Of a DNA stretch of 64,000 bases, positions 12,777-24,304 are shown piece by piece (the stretch's first letter is position 1; the number at the start of each line of letters is the position of its first letter). The stretch is from the NCBI GenBank assembly GCA_964019135.1, contig OZ025257.1, positions 29,247,260 through 29,311,259 of the forward strand, given 5' to 3'. Position numbers and translations under genes: made by a program. Origin of the DNA: Arenicola marina. Its lineage: Eukaryota > Annelida > Polychaeta > Arenicolidae. The notes below the pieces were generated by a model. That model did not search any database and was not told the DNA's origin. It was given only the letters and a program-made list of their open reading frames with translations.

Positions 12777-13765
12777 AAGATACCACAATCCCCCCAACAC
12801 TTTTATGTTTGTGAAGATACCTCAATCCCCCAACACTTTTCTGTTTGTGAAGATACCACAATCTCCCAACATTTTTCTGTTTGTGAAGATACCTCAATCC
12901 CCCAACACTTTTCCGTTTGTGAAGATACCACAATCCACCAACACTTTTCTGTTGGTGAAGATACCGCAATCCCCCCAATACTTTTATGTTTGTGAAGATA
13001 CCACAATCTCCCAACACTTTTCTGTTTGTGAAGAAACCTCAATCCCCCAACACTTTTCCGTTTGTGAAGATACCACAATCTCCCAACACTTTTCTGCTTG
13101 TGAAGATACCACAATCCCCCAACACTTTTCTCTTTGTGAAGATACCACAATCCCCCAACACTTTTATGGTTGTGAAGATACCACAATCCCCCAACCCTTT
13201 TATGGTTGTGAACATGACACAATCCCCCAACACGTTTATGGTTGTGAAGATACCACAATCCCCAAATACGTTTCTGTTTGTGAAAATACCACAATTCCCC
13301 AACACTTTTCTGTTTGTGAAGATACCGCAATCCCCCCAACATTTTATGTTTGTGAAGATACCACAATCCGCAAACACTTTTATAGTTGTGAAGATATCAC
13401 AATCCCCCAAACACTTTTATGGTTGTGAAGATACCACAATCCCCCAACACTTTTATGGTTGTGAAGATGACACAATCCCCCAACACTTTTATGTTTGTGA
13501 AGATACCACAATGCCCCAACACTTTTATGGTTGTGATGATACCACAATCCCCCAACACCTTTATGTTTGTGAAGATACCACAATCCACCAACACTTTTCT
13601 GTTTGTGAAGATACCACAATCCCCCAACACTTTTCTGTTTGTGAAGATACTGCAATCCCCCAACACTTTTCTGTTTGTGAAGATACCACAATCTCCAAAC
13701 ACTTTTATAGTTGTGAAGATATCACAATCAACACACACTTTTATAGTTGTGAATATACAACAATC
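12777..13765. repeat. 36-bp tandem array (about 27 units)
   Basis: Units around CACAATCCCCCAACACTTTT followed by a TTTGTGAAGATAC-type segment repeat every 36 bp, with occasional 35- or 37-bp units from C-run length change. The plus strand reads as FVKIPQSPNTFL or VCEDTTIPQHFS and the minus strand as GDCGIFTNRKVL or YLHKQKSVGGLW, each 12 residues. Several frames on both strands are open at once and switch at each slipped unit, as expected from a stop-free unit rather than a gene. Later units drift (GGTTGTGAAG, TAGTTGTGAAG variants). Confidence 0.96.
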
Positions 13766-14217
13766 CCTCGGCATGTTGTAGTTTTGTACAGTTCTCCTGC
13801 CATGGCATGTGCCCATCCATATCTCTCACTCAACTGTCAATCCACCACAAGTAACTCTCCCAGCACAGCGGTAGGTTCGCCCAACACCCGTGCCCCCATG
13901 TTGTATTACTTCAATCCATCGAGTTCCAAATGCCGTGTTCCTCCCCTCTGCCCAGTGCCGTCAGATCCACCCCAGACAGCACCCACGGCAATCCCAACAC
14001 ATAATCAGCGTGGGAACGAGCCAGGTAGCCGTGCGGGGGTAGCAACCACAGGTGGGGCTGGCAGTGAGTCGTGGTGGTGGCGGGCGTCTCGTTTTAGTGG
14101 TTGCATAAATATCATCTTGCTCTTTGTAACTTTTTACCCAACGGCTCTGGTCCATATTGGCGAGTTCCTGGGAATCTCTAACCGACTTATATCCATCTTC
14201 CAAGAGGGATGGGAGGA
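13766..14217. other. Single-copy spacer
   Basis: Unique sequence after the 36-bp array. The array's open frame runs on through it by chance to 14,368. The translated stretch near 13,900 includes MLYYFNPSSSKC, which superficially recalls part of a Kunitz domain, but the rest of that fold and its cysteine pattern are absent. No gene called. Confidence 0.55.
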
Positions 14218-14257
14218 GACCCCTACTCCACTCACCCCCCACGCCCCTCCAAGCACC

Positions 14258-14276
14258 CCCCCCCCCCCCCCCACCC
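14258..14276. repeat. C mononucleotide run
   Basis: A run of about 16-17 cytosines in a C-rich segment just before the G-rich minisatellite. Length is likely unreliable because of sequencing error in homopolymers. Confidence 0.85.
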
Positions 14277-14385
14277 GCTCAGGCTGTCGCCCCCCACTGC
14301 GGGGGCGAGGTCCGGGCCATGGTGGAAGGCGAAGTGGGACTGCAAGTGGGTGGGTGGTGACAGTATGAGCGAGGGGTGAGAGCGG

Positions 14386-14870
14386 ATGGGGAGGGCGGTG
14401 TGTGTGTGTGGGGGGGGGGTGAGAGTAGGGGATGTGGTGGAGGTAGGGGGTGTGGTAAGGGTAGGGGGTTTGGTGGGGATAGGGGCGGGGTGAGGGTACG
14501 GGGCGAGGCGAGGGTAAGGGGTGTAGTGAAGGTAGGGGTGTGGTGAGGGTTAGGGGGCGGGGTGAGGGTAGGGGGCGAGGTGAGGGTAGGGGATGTAGTG
14601 AGGGTAGGGGGAGGGGTGACGCTAGGGGATGTAGTGAGGGTAGGGGTGTGGTGAGGGTAGGTGGTGTGGTTAGGGTAGGGGGTGAGGCGCAGGTAGGCGG
14701 TGTAGTGAGGGTAGGGGGAGGGGTGAGGGTAGGAGGTGTAATGAGGGTAGGGGGCGGGGTGAGCGTAGGTGTGGGGTGAGGGTAGGGGGTGGGGTGAGGG
14801 TAGGGTGGGGGCGCTGGGTGAGGCGAGGGTAGCGGGTGCAGTAAGGGTAGGGGAGAAGCTGTGAGAACGG
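14386..14870. repeat. Degenerate G-rich minisatellite (about 18-20 bp)
   Basis: GGTGAGGGTAGGGGG-like units repeat irregularly with variants GTAGTGAGGG, GTGTGGTGAGGG and GGCGGGGTGAGGG. On the minus strand they read as PTLTTPPTLTSPPT repeats, giving several overlapping spurious frames of 200-250 codons. The plus strand has dense runs of three to five guanines with short loops, so many overlapping G-quadruplex registers are possible. The units are more diverged from one another than those of the large arrays, suggesting an older array without recent homogenisation. Confidence 0.88.
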
Positions 14871-15835
14871 GGCGGGGTGACAGTAGAACTGACTCGCCCA
14901 AGCCGTAACGCAGCCGCCAAAACTAGAAGTAAAACGCTGAAGGTAAACGAAAAGTAGTGGCAACACCGCGCGCTGCATCTAGGTTACAATATCGCCTATT
15001 TATAAGTAAATCTCCCAAGACCAATCCAACACACTTTCTGGGGTTCATTTCTTTTCACTCAGTGTTTGGACGCTTGCAAAACAAATGGAAAAGAAACGCT
15101 CTAATAGGCCTTGTTTGGGTTCAGCTTAGACACCCAGGCGTGCCTTCATGAATGCTGCCTGGCTTGTGGAGGGATCATAGACAAATTCCTTGCCCTTTCA
15201 GTTTGTTTAGAGTCAAGGAATAAAAACAATTGGGAGTTGGTCTAGTCAGTCCATGTGCCAACGATTAGGCGTTACTGTATTTAACCATTGCTATGACACA
15301 GCGACCCCTAGCGAACGACGGTAGATTGATGTCCGATGGCTGTGGCCCTCAGTTTAATTCTGTGCGGGAGGGCTTCCTCTAATGAGGTCAAAAAGTACGG
15401 TTTTAAACCGATATTATTAGAAAAATACCTACAGGCTCAGCGAAATGACGCAATAGAGAGCGCGGTCTGGCGTAACTTCATCAATTAAAGCCAGTCCGTA
15501 AGCATTCTCTGAAAACTCAGCAACCCCCCCCCCCCCCTCAACCCCAGGATTTTTGCATGTTGACTTCAGGGCGTCGTTATTAAAAATCACGTTTCTCATG
15601 TCCCGACCGACCGAAATTTACGGTGCCGACCGGAAAATAGAAAAAGGCTACTTTTGTTATTGCTATCTTCGACTGACTTTTACATAAAGGCGTTAACCAC
15701 TTTTTTAACAACTCTATGCAATAGTAGGTTCTCTTTATTATTTGTGTACTATTGCTTGTTTTATGGCAAAGCAAGTTCCCAAAGTAAAAATATGCAAGAT
15801 GTACTAAAGCATATGAAATGAACAATGAACTTGGT
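14871..15835. other. Single-copy spacer
   Basis: Unique sequence between the G-rich minisatellite and the 35-bp array. It holds a run of about 14 cytosines at 15,525-15,538 and no recognisable gene. The long minus-strand open frame of the next array extends into its right part (to about 15,580) without showing a domain. Confidence 0.6.
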
Positions 15836-17429
15836 CCCCGAGGGCACACGCCGCCAGCCGGAAGAAGAGTCCCGGGGACACACGCCGCCAGCCGGAAGAA
15901 GAATCCCCGGGGACACACGCCGCCAGCCGGAAGAAGAGTCCCCGGGGACACACGCCGCCAGCCAGAAGAACAGTCCCCGGAGACACACGCCGTCAGCCAG
16001 AAGAAGATTCCCCGGGGATACACGCCGCCAGCCGGAAGAAGAGTCCTAGGACACACGCCGCCAGCCGGAAGAAAAGTCCCCGGGGACACACGCCGCCAGC
16101 CGGAAGAAGAGTCCCCGAGGACACACGCCGCCAGCCGGAAGAAGAGTCCCCGGGGACACACGCCGCCAGCCGGAAGAAGAGTCCTCGGACACACGCCGCC
16201 AGCCGGAAGAAGAGTCCCCTGGGACACACGCCGCCAGCCAGAAGAAGAGTCCCCGGGGACACACGCCGCCAGCCGGAAGAAGAGTCCCCGGGGACCCACG
16301 CCGCCAGCCAGAAGAAAAGTCCCCGGGGACACCCGCCGCCAGCCGGAAGAAGAGTCTCCGAGGACACACGCCGCCAGCCGGAAGAAGAGTCCTCGGACAC
16401 ACGCCGCCAGCCGGAAGAAGAATCGCCGGGGACACACGCCGCCAGCCGGAAGAAGAGTCCCCGGGGACACACGCCGCCAGCCGGAAGAAGGGTCCCCGGG
16501 GACACACGCCGCCAGCCGGAAGAAGAATCCCCGGGGACACACGCCGCCAGCCGGAAGAAGAGTCCCCGAGGACACACGCCGCCAGCCGGAAGAAGGGTCC
16601 CCGGGGACACACGCCGCCAGCCGGAAGAAGAATCCCCGGGGACACACGCCGCCAGCCGGAAGAAGAGTCCCCGGGGACACACGCCGCCAGCCGGAAGAAG
16701 GGTCCCCGGGGACACACGCCGCCAGCCGGAAGAAGTCCCGGGGGACACACGCCGCCAGCCGGAAGAAGAGTCCCCGGGGACACACGCCGCCAGCCGGAAG
16801 AAGAATCCCCGGGGACACACACCGCCAGCCGGAAGAAGAGTCCCCGAGGACACACGCCGCCAGCCGGAAGAAGAGTCCCCGAGGACACACACCGCCAGCC
16901 GGAAGAAGAATCCCCGGGGACACACGCCGCCAGCCGGAAGAAGAGTCCCTGGGGACACACGCCACCAGCCGGAAGATGAGTCCCCGAGGACACACGCCGG
17001 AAGCCGGAAGATGAGTCCCCGAGGACACACGCCGCCAGCCGGAAGAAGTCCCGGGGGACACACGCCGCCAGCCGGAAGAAGAGTCCCCGGGGACACACGC
17101 CGCCAGCCGGAAGAAGAATCCCCGGGGACACACGCCGCCAGCCGGAAGAAGAGTCCCCGAGGACACACGCCGCCAGCCGGAAGAAGAATCCCCGGGGACA
17201 CACACCGCCAGCCGGAAGAAGAGTCCCCGAGGACACACGCCGCCAGCCGGAAGAAGAGTCCCCGAGGACACACACCGCCAGCCGGAAGAAGAGTCCCCGA
17301 GGACACACGCCGCCAGCCGGAAGAAGAGTCCCCGAGGACACACACCGCCAGCCGGAAGAAGAATCCCTGGGGACACACGCCGCCAGCCGGAAGAAGAGTC
17401 CCTGGGGACACACGCCACCAGCCGGAAGA

Positions 17430-20400
17430 TGAGTCCCCGAGGACACACGCCGCCAGCCGGAAGAAGTCCCGGGGGACACACGCCGCCAGCCGGAAGAAGA
17501 GTCCCCGGGGACACACGCCGCCAGCCGGAAGAAGAATCCCCGGGGACACACACCGCCAGCCGGAAGAAGAGTCCCCGAGGACACACGCCGCCAGCCGGAA
17601 AAAGTCCCGGGGGACACACGCCGCCAGCCGGAAGAAGAGTCCCCGGGGACACACGCCGCCAGCCGGAAGAAGAGTCCCCGGGGACACACGCCGCCAGCCG
17701 GAAGAAGTCCCGGGGGACACACGCCGCCAGCCGGAAGAAGAGTCCCCGGGGACACACGCCGCCAGCCGGAAGAAGAGTCCCCGGGGACACACGCCGCCAG
17801 CCGGAAGAAGAATCCCCTGGGACACACGCCGCCAGCCGGAAGAAGAGTCCCCGAGGACACACACCGCCAGCCGGAAGAAGAGTCCCCGAGGACACACGCC
17901 GCCAGCCGGAAGAAGAGTCCCCGAGGACACACACCGCCAGCCGGAAGAAGAATCCCTGGGGACACACGCCGCCAGCCGGAAGAAGAGTCCCTGGGGACAC
18001 ACGCCACCAGCCGGAAGATGAGTCCCCGAGGACACACGCCGCCAGCCGGAAGAAGTCCCGGGGGACACACGCCGCCAGCCGGAAGAAGAGTCCCCGGGGA
18101 CACACGCCGCCAGCCGGAAGAAGAATCCCCGGGGACACACACCGCCAGCCGGAAGAAGAGTCCCCGAGGACACACGCCGCCAGCCGGAAAAAGTCCCGGG
18201 GGACACACGCCGCCAGCCGGAAGAAGAGTCCCCGGGGACACACGCCGCCAGCCGGAAGAAGAGTCCCCGGGGACACACGCCGCCAGCCGGAAGAGGAATC
18301 CCCGGAGACACACGCCGCCAGCCGGAAGAAGAGTCCCTGGGGACACACGCCGCCAGCCGGAAGAAGTCCCGGGGGACACACGCCGCCAGCCGGAAGAAGA
18401 ATCCCCGGGGACACACGCCGCCAGCCGGAAAAAGAGTGCCCGGAGACACACGCCGTCAGCCGGAAGAAGAGTCCCCGGGGACACACGCCGCCAGCCGGCA
18501 GAAGAGTCCCCGGGGACACACGCCGTCAGCCGGAAGAAGAGTCCCCGGGGACACACGCCGCCAGCCGGCAGAAGAGTCCCCGGGGACACACGCCGCCAGC
18601 CGGAAGAAGAGTCCCCGGGGACACACGCCGCCAGCCGGAAGAAGAGTCCCCGAGGACACACGCCGCCAGCCAGAAGAAGAGTCCCCGAGGACACACGCCA
18701 CCAGCCGGAAGAAGAGTCCCCGGGGACACACGCCGCCAGCCAGAAGAAGAGTCCCTGGGGACACACGCCGCCAGCCGGAAGAAGAGTCCCCGAGGACACA
18801 CGCCGCCAGCCGGAAGAAGAGTCCCCGAGGACACACGCCGCCAGCCAGAAGAAGAGTCCCCGGGGACACACGCCACCAGCCGGAAGATGAGTCCCCGAGG
18901 ACACACGCCGCCAGCCGGAAGAAGTCCCGGGGGACACACGCCGCCAGCCGGAAGAAGAGTCCCCGGGGACACACGCCGCCAGCCGGAAGAAGAATCCCTG
19001 GGGACACACACCGCCAGCCGGAAGAAGAATCCCCGGGGACACACGCCGCCAGCCGGAAGAAGAGTCCCCGGGGACACACGCCGCCAGCCAGAAGAAGAGT
19101 CCCCGGGGACACACGCCACCAGCCGGAAGATGAGTCCCCGAGGACACACGCCGCCAGCCGGAAGAAGTCCCGGGGGACACACGCCGCCAGCCGGAAGAAG
19201 AGTCCCCGAGGACACACGCCGCCAGCCGGAAAAAGTCCCGGGGGACACACGCCGCCAGCCGGAAGAAGGGTCGCCGAGGACACACGCCGCCAGCCGGAAG
19301 AAGAGTCCCCGGGGACACACGCCGTCAGCCGGAAGAAGAGTTCCCGGGGACACACGCCGCCAGCCGGAAGAAGGGTCGCCGAGGACACACGCCGCCAGCC
19401 GGAAGAAGAGTTCCCGGGGACACACGCCGCCAGCCGGAAGAAGAGTCCCCGGGGACACACGCCGCCAGCCAGAAGAAGAGTCCCCGGGGACACACGCCGC
19501 CAGCCAGAAGAAGAGTCCCCGGGGACACACGCCGTCAGCCGGAAGAAGAGTTCCCGGGGACACACGCCGCCAGCCGCATGAAGAGTTCCCGGGGACACAC
19601 GCCGCCAGCCGGAAGAAGAGTCCCCGGGGACACACGCCGCCAGCCAGAAGAAGAGTCCCCGGGGACACACGCCGCCAGCCAGAAGAAGAGTCCCCGGGGA
19701 CACACGCCGTCAGCCGGAAGAAGAGTCCCCGGGGACACACGCCGCCAGCCAGAAGAAGAGTCCCCGGGGACACACGCCGCCAGCCAGAAGAAGAGTCCCC
19801 GGGGACACACGCCGTCAGCCGGAAGAAGAGTCCCCAGGGACACACGCCGCCAGCCGGAAGAAGAGTCCCCGGGGACACACGCCGCCAGCCAGAAGAAGAG
19901 TCCCCGGGGACACACGCCGCCAGCCAGAAGAAGAGTCCCCGGGGACACACGCCGTCAGCCGGAAGAAGAGTTTCCGGGGACACACGCCGCCAGCCGCATG
20001 AAGAGTTCCCGGGGACACACGCCGCCAGCCGCAAGAAGAGTCCCCGGGGACACACGCCGCCACCCCGAAGAAGAGTCCCCGGGGACACACGCCGCCAGCC
20101 GTAAGAAGAGTCCCCGGAGACACACACCGCCAGCCGGAAGAAGAGTCCCCGGGGACACACGCCGCCAGCCAGAAGAAGAGTCCCCGGGGACACACGCCGC
20201 CAGCCAGAAGAAGAGTCCCCGGGGACACACGCCGCCAGCCAGAAGAAGAGTCCCCGGGGACACACGCCGCCACCCCGAAGAAGAGTCCCCGGGGACACAC
20301 GCCGCCAGCCGTAAGAAGAGTCCCCGGAGACACACACCGCCAGCCGGAAGAAGAGTCCCCGGGGACACACGCCGCCAGCCGCAAGAAGAGTCCCCGGGGA

Positions 20401-23400
20401 CACACGCCACCAGCCGGAAGAAGAGTCCCCAGGGACACACGCCGCCAGCCAGAAGAAGAGTCCCCGGGGACACACGCCGCCAGCCGGAAGAAAAGTTTCC
20501 TGAGACACACGCCGCAAGCCGGAAGAAGAGTCCCCAGGGACACACGCCGCCAGCCAGAAGAAGAGTCCCCGGGGACACACGCCGCCAGCCGGAAGAAGAG
20601 TCCCCGGGGACACACGCCACCAGCCGGAAGAAGAGTCCCCGGGGACACACGCCGCCAGCCGGAAGAAGAGACCCCGGGGACACACACCGCCAGCCAGAAG
20701 AACAGTCCCCGGGGACACACGCCGCGAGCCAGAAGAAGAGTCCCCGGGGACACACGCCGCCAGCCAGAAAAAGAGTCCCCGAGGACACACCGCCAGCCGG
20801 AAGAAGAGTCCCCGGGGACACACGCCATCAGCCGGAAGAAGAGTCCCCGGGGACACACACCGCCAGCCAGAAGAACAGTCCCCGGGGACACACGCCGCCA
20901 GCCAGAAGAACAGTCCCCGGGGACACACGCCGCCAGCCAGAAGAAGAGTCCCCGGGGACACACGCCGCCAGCCAGAAAAAGAGTCCCCGGGGACACACGC
21001 CGCCAGCCAGAAGAAGAGTCCCCGAGGACACAAGCCACCAGCCAGAAGAAGAGTCCCCGGGGACACACGCCGCCAGCCAGAAGAACAGTCCCCGGGGACA
21101 CACGCCGCCAGCCAGAAGAACAGTCCCCGGGGACACACGCCGCCAGCCAGAAGAAGAGTCCCCGGGGACACACGCCACCAGCCAGAAGAAGAGTCCCCGG
21201 GGACACACGCCGTCAGCCGGAAGAAGAGTCCCCGGGGACACACTCCGCCAGCCGCAAGAAGAGTCCCCGGAGACACACGCCGTCAGCCGGAAGAAGAGTC
21301 CCCGGGGACACACGCCGCCAGCCGGAAGAAGAGTCCCCGGGGACACACGCCGCCAGCCGGAAGAAGAGTCCCCGGGGACACACGCCGCCAGCCGGAAGAG
21401 GAGTCCCCGGGGACACACGCCGTCAGCCGGAAGAAGAGTCCCCGGGGACACACGCCGCCAGCCGGAAGAAGAGTCCCCGGGGACACACGCCGCCAGCCGG
21501 AAGAAGAGTCCCCGGGGACACACGCCGCCAGCCGCAAGAAGAGTCCCCGGGGACACACGCCGTCAGCCGGAAGAAGAGTCCCCGGGGACACACGCCGCCA
21601 GCCAGAAGAAGAGTCTCCGGGGACACACGCCGCCAGCCAGAAGAAGAGTCCCCGGGGACACACGCCGCCAGCCGGAAGAAGAGTCCCCAGGGACACACGC
21701 CACCAGCCGGAAGAAGAGTCCCCGCGGACACACGCCACCAGCCGCAAGAAGAGTCCCCGGGGACACACGCCGCCAGCCGGAAGAAGAGTCCCCGGGGACA
21801 CACGCCGTCAGCCGGAAGAAGAGTCCCCGGGGACACACGCCGCCAGCCAGAAGAAGAGTCCCCGGGGACACACGCCGCCAGCCGGAAGAAGAGTCCCCGG
21901 GGACACACGCCGTCAGCCGGAAGAAGAGTCCCCGGGGACACACGCCGCCAGCCAGAAGAAGAGTCTCCGGGGACACACGCCGCCAGCCAGAAGAACAGTC
22001 CCTGGGGACACACGCCGTCAGCCGGAAGAAGAGTCCCCGGGGACACACGCCGCCAGCCAGAAGAAGAGTCTCCGGGGACACACGCCGCCAGCCAGAAGAA
22101 CAGTCCCCGGGGACACACGCCGCCAGCCGGAAGAAGAGTCCCCGGGGACACACGCCGCCAGCCGGAAGAAGAGTCCCCGGGGACACACGCCGCCAGCCGC
22201 AAGAACAGTCCCCGGGGACACACGCCGCCAGCCGGAAGAAGAGTCCCCGGAGACACACGCCGCCAGCCAGAAGAAGAGTCCCCGGGGACACACGCCACCA
22301 GCCGCAAGAAGAGTCCCCGGGGACACACGCCACCAGCCGGAAGAAGAGTCCCCGCGGACACACGCCACCAGCCGCAAGAAGAGTCCCCGGGGACACACGC
22401 CGCCAGCCGGAAGAAGAGTCCCCGGGGACACACGCCACCAGCCGCAAGAAGAGTCCCCGGGGACACACGCCGCCAGCCGGAAGAAGAGTCCCCGGGGACA
22501 CACGCCGCCAGCCGCAAGAAGAGTCCCCGGGGACACACGCCGCCAGCCGCAAGAAGAGTCCCCGGGGACACACGCCACCAGCCGGAGGAAGAGTCCCCGG
22601 GGACACACGCCACCAGCCGCAAGAAGAGTCCCCGGGGACACACGCCGCCAGCCGGAAGAAGAGTCCCCGGGGACACACGCCGTCAGCCGGAAGAAGAGTC
22701 CCCGGGGACACACGCCGCCAGCCAGAAGAAGAGTCTCCGGGGACACACGCCGCCAGCCGGAAGAAGAGTCCCCGGGGACACACGCCGCCAGCCAGAAGAA
22801 GAGTCTCCGGGGACACACACCGCCAGCCAGAAGAACAGTCCCCGGGGACACACGCCGCCAGCCGGAAGAAGAGTCCCCGGGGACACACGCCGCCAGCCGG
22901 AAGAAGAGTCCCCGGGGACACACGCCGCCAGCCGGAAGAAGAGTCCCCGGGGACACACGCCACCAGCCGCAAGAAGAGTCCCCGGAGACACACGCCGCCA
23001 GCCAGAAGAAGAGTCCCCGGGGACACACGCCGCCAGCCGGAAGAAGAGTCCCCGGGGACACACGCCACCAGCCAGAAGAAGAGTCCCCGGGGACACACGC
23101 CGCCAGCCAGAAGAAGAGTCCCCGGGGACACACGCCGCCAGCCGCAAGAAGAGTCCCCAGAGACACACGCCACCAGCCGGAAGAGGCGTCCCCGGGGACA
23201 CACGCCGCCAGCCGGAAGAAGAGTCCCCGGGGACACACGCCGCCAGCCGGAAGAAGAGTCCCCGGGGACACACGCCACCAGCCGCAAGAAGAGTCCCCGG
23301 AGACACACGCCGCCAGCCAGAAGAAGAGTCCCCGGGGACACACGCCGCCAGCCGGAAGAAGAGTCCCCGGGGACACACGCCACCAGCCAGAAGAAGAGTC

Positions 23401-24025
23401 CCCGGGGACACACGCCGCCAGCCAGAAGAAGAGTCCCCGGGGACACACGCCGCCAGCCGCAAGAAGAGTCCCCAGAGACACACGCCACCAGCCGGAAGAG
23501 GAGTCCCCGGGGACACACGCCGCCAGCCGGAAGAAGAGTCCCCGGGGACACACGCCACCAGCCGCAAGAAGAGTCCCCGGGGACACACGCCGTCAGCCGC
23601 AAGAAGAGTCCCCGGGGACACACGCCGCCAGCCGGAAGAAGAGTCCCCGGGGACACACGCCACCAGCCGGAAGAAGAGTCTCCGGGGACACACGCCGCCA
23701 GCCAGAAGAACAGTCCCCGGGGACACACGCCGCCAGCCGGAAGAAGAGTCCCCGGGGACACACGCCGCCAGCCGGAAGAAGAGTCCCCGGGGACACACGC
23801 CGCCAGCCGGAAGAAGAGTCCCCGGAGACACACGCCGCCAGCCAGAAGAATAGTCCCCGGGGACACACGCCGCCAGCCGCAAGAACAGTCCCCGGGGACA
23901 CACGCCGCCAGCCGGAAGAAGAGTCCCCGGAGACACACGCCGCCAGCCAGAAGAAGAGTTCCCGGGGACACACGCCGCCAGCCGCAAGAAGAGTCCCCGG
24001 GGACACACGCCGCCAGCCAGAAGAA
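17430..24025. repeat. Large internal duplication, copy A (about 6.6 kb)
   Basis: Within the 35-bp array this segment is nearly identical to about 24,305-30,830. The shift is 6,875 bp for the left part (17,466 matches 24,341) and 6,805 bp from about 18,565 on. The 70-bp difference is two extra units in this copy near 18,495-18,565 (a repeated GTCAGCC ... CCGGCAGAAG pair). I saw only scattered base differences elsewhere. Matching ends in the units after about 24,025 / 30,830. Confidence 0.88.
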
Positions 24026-24304
24026 GAGTCCCCGGGGACACACGCCGCCAGCCAGAAGAAGAGTCCCCGGGGACACACGCCGCCAGCCGCAAGAAGAGTC
24101 CCCAGAGACACACGCCACCAGCCGGAAGAGGCGTCCCCGGGGACACACGCCGCCAGCCGGAAGAAGAGTCCCCGGGGACACACGCCGCCAGCCGGAAGAA
24201 GAGTCCCCGGGGACACACGCCACCAGCCGCAAGAAGAGTCCCCAGAGACACACGCCACCAGCCGGAAGAGGCGTCCCCGGGGACACACGCCGCCAGCCGG
24301 AAGA

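Noticed and set aside
13880..13960. Kunitz-like string MLYYFNPSSSKC
   Set aside because: The expected cysteine spacing and glycine-rich core of a Kunitz domain do not follow in any frame.
14386..14870. Telomeric repeat
   Set aside because: GGGTAGGGG-like units are irregular and do not form a TTAGGG or related telomere hexamer series.
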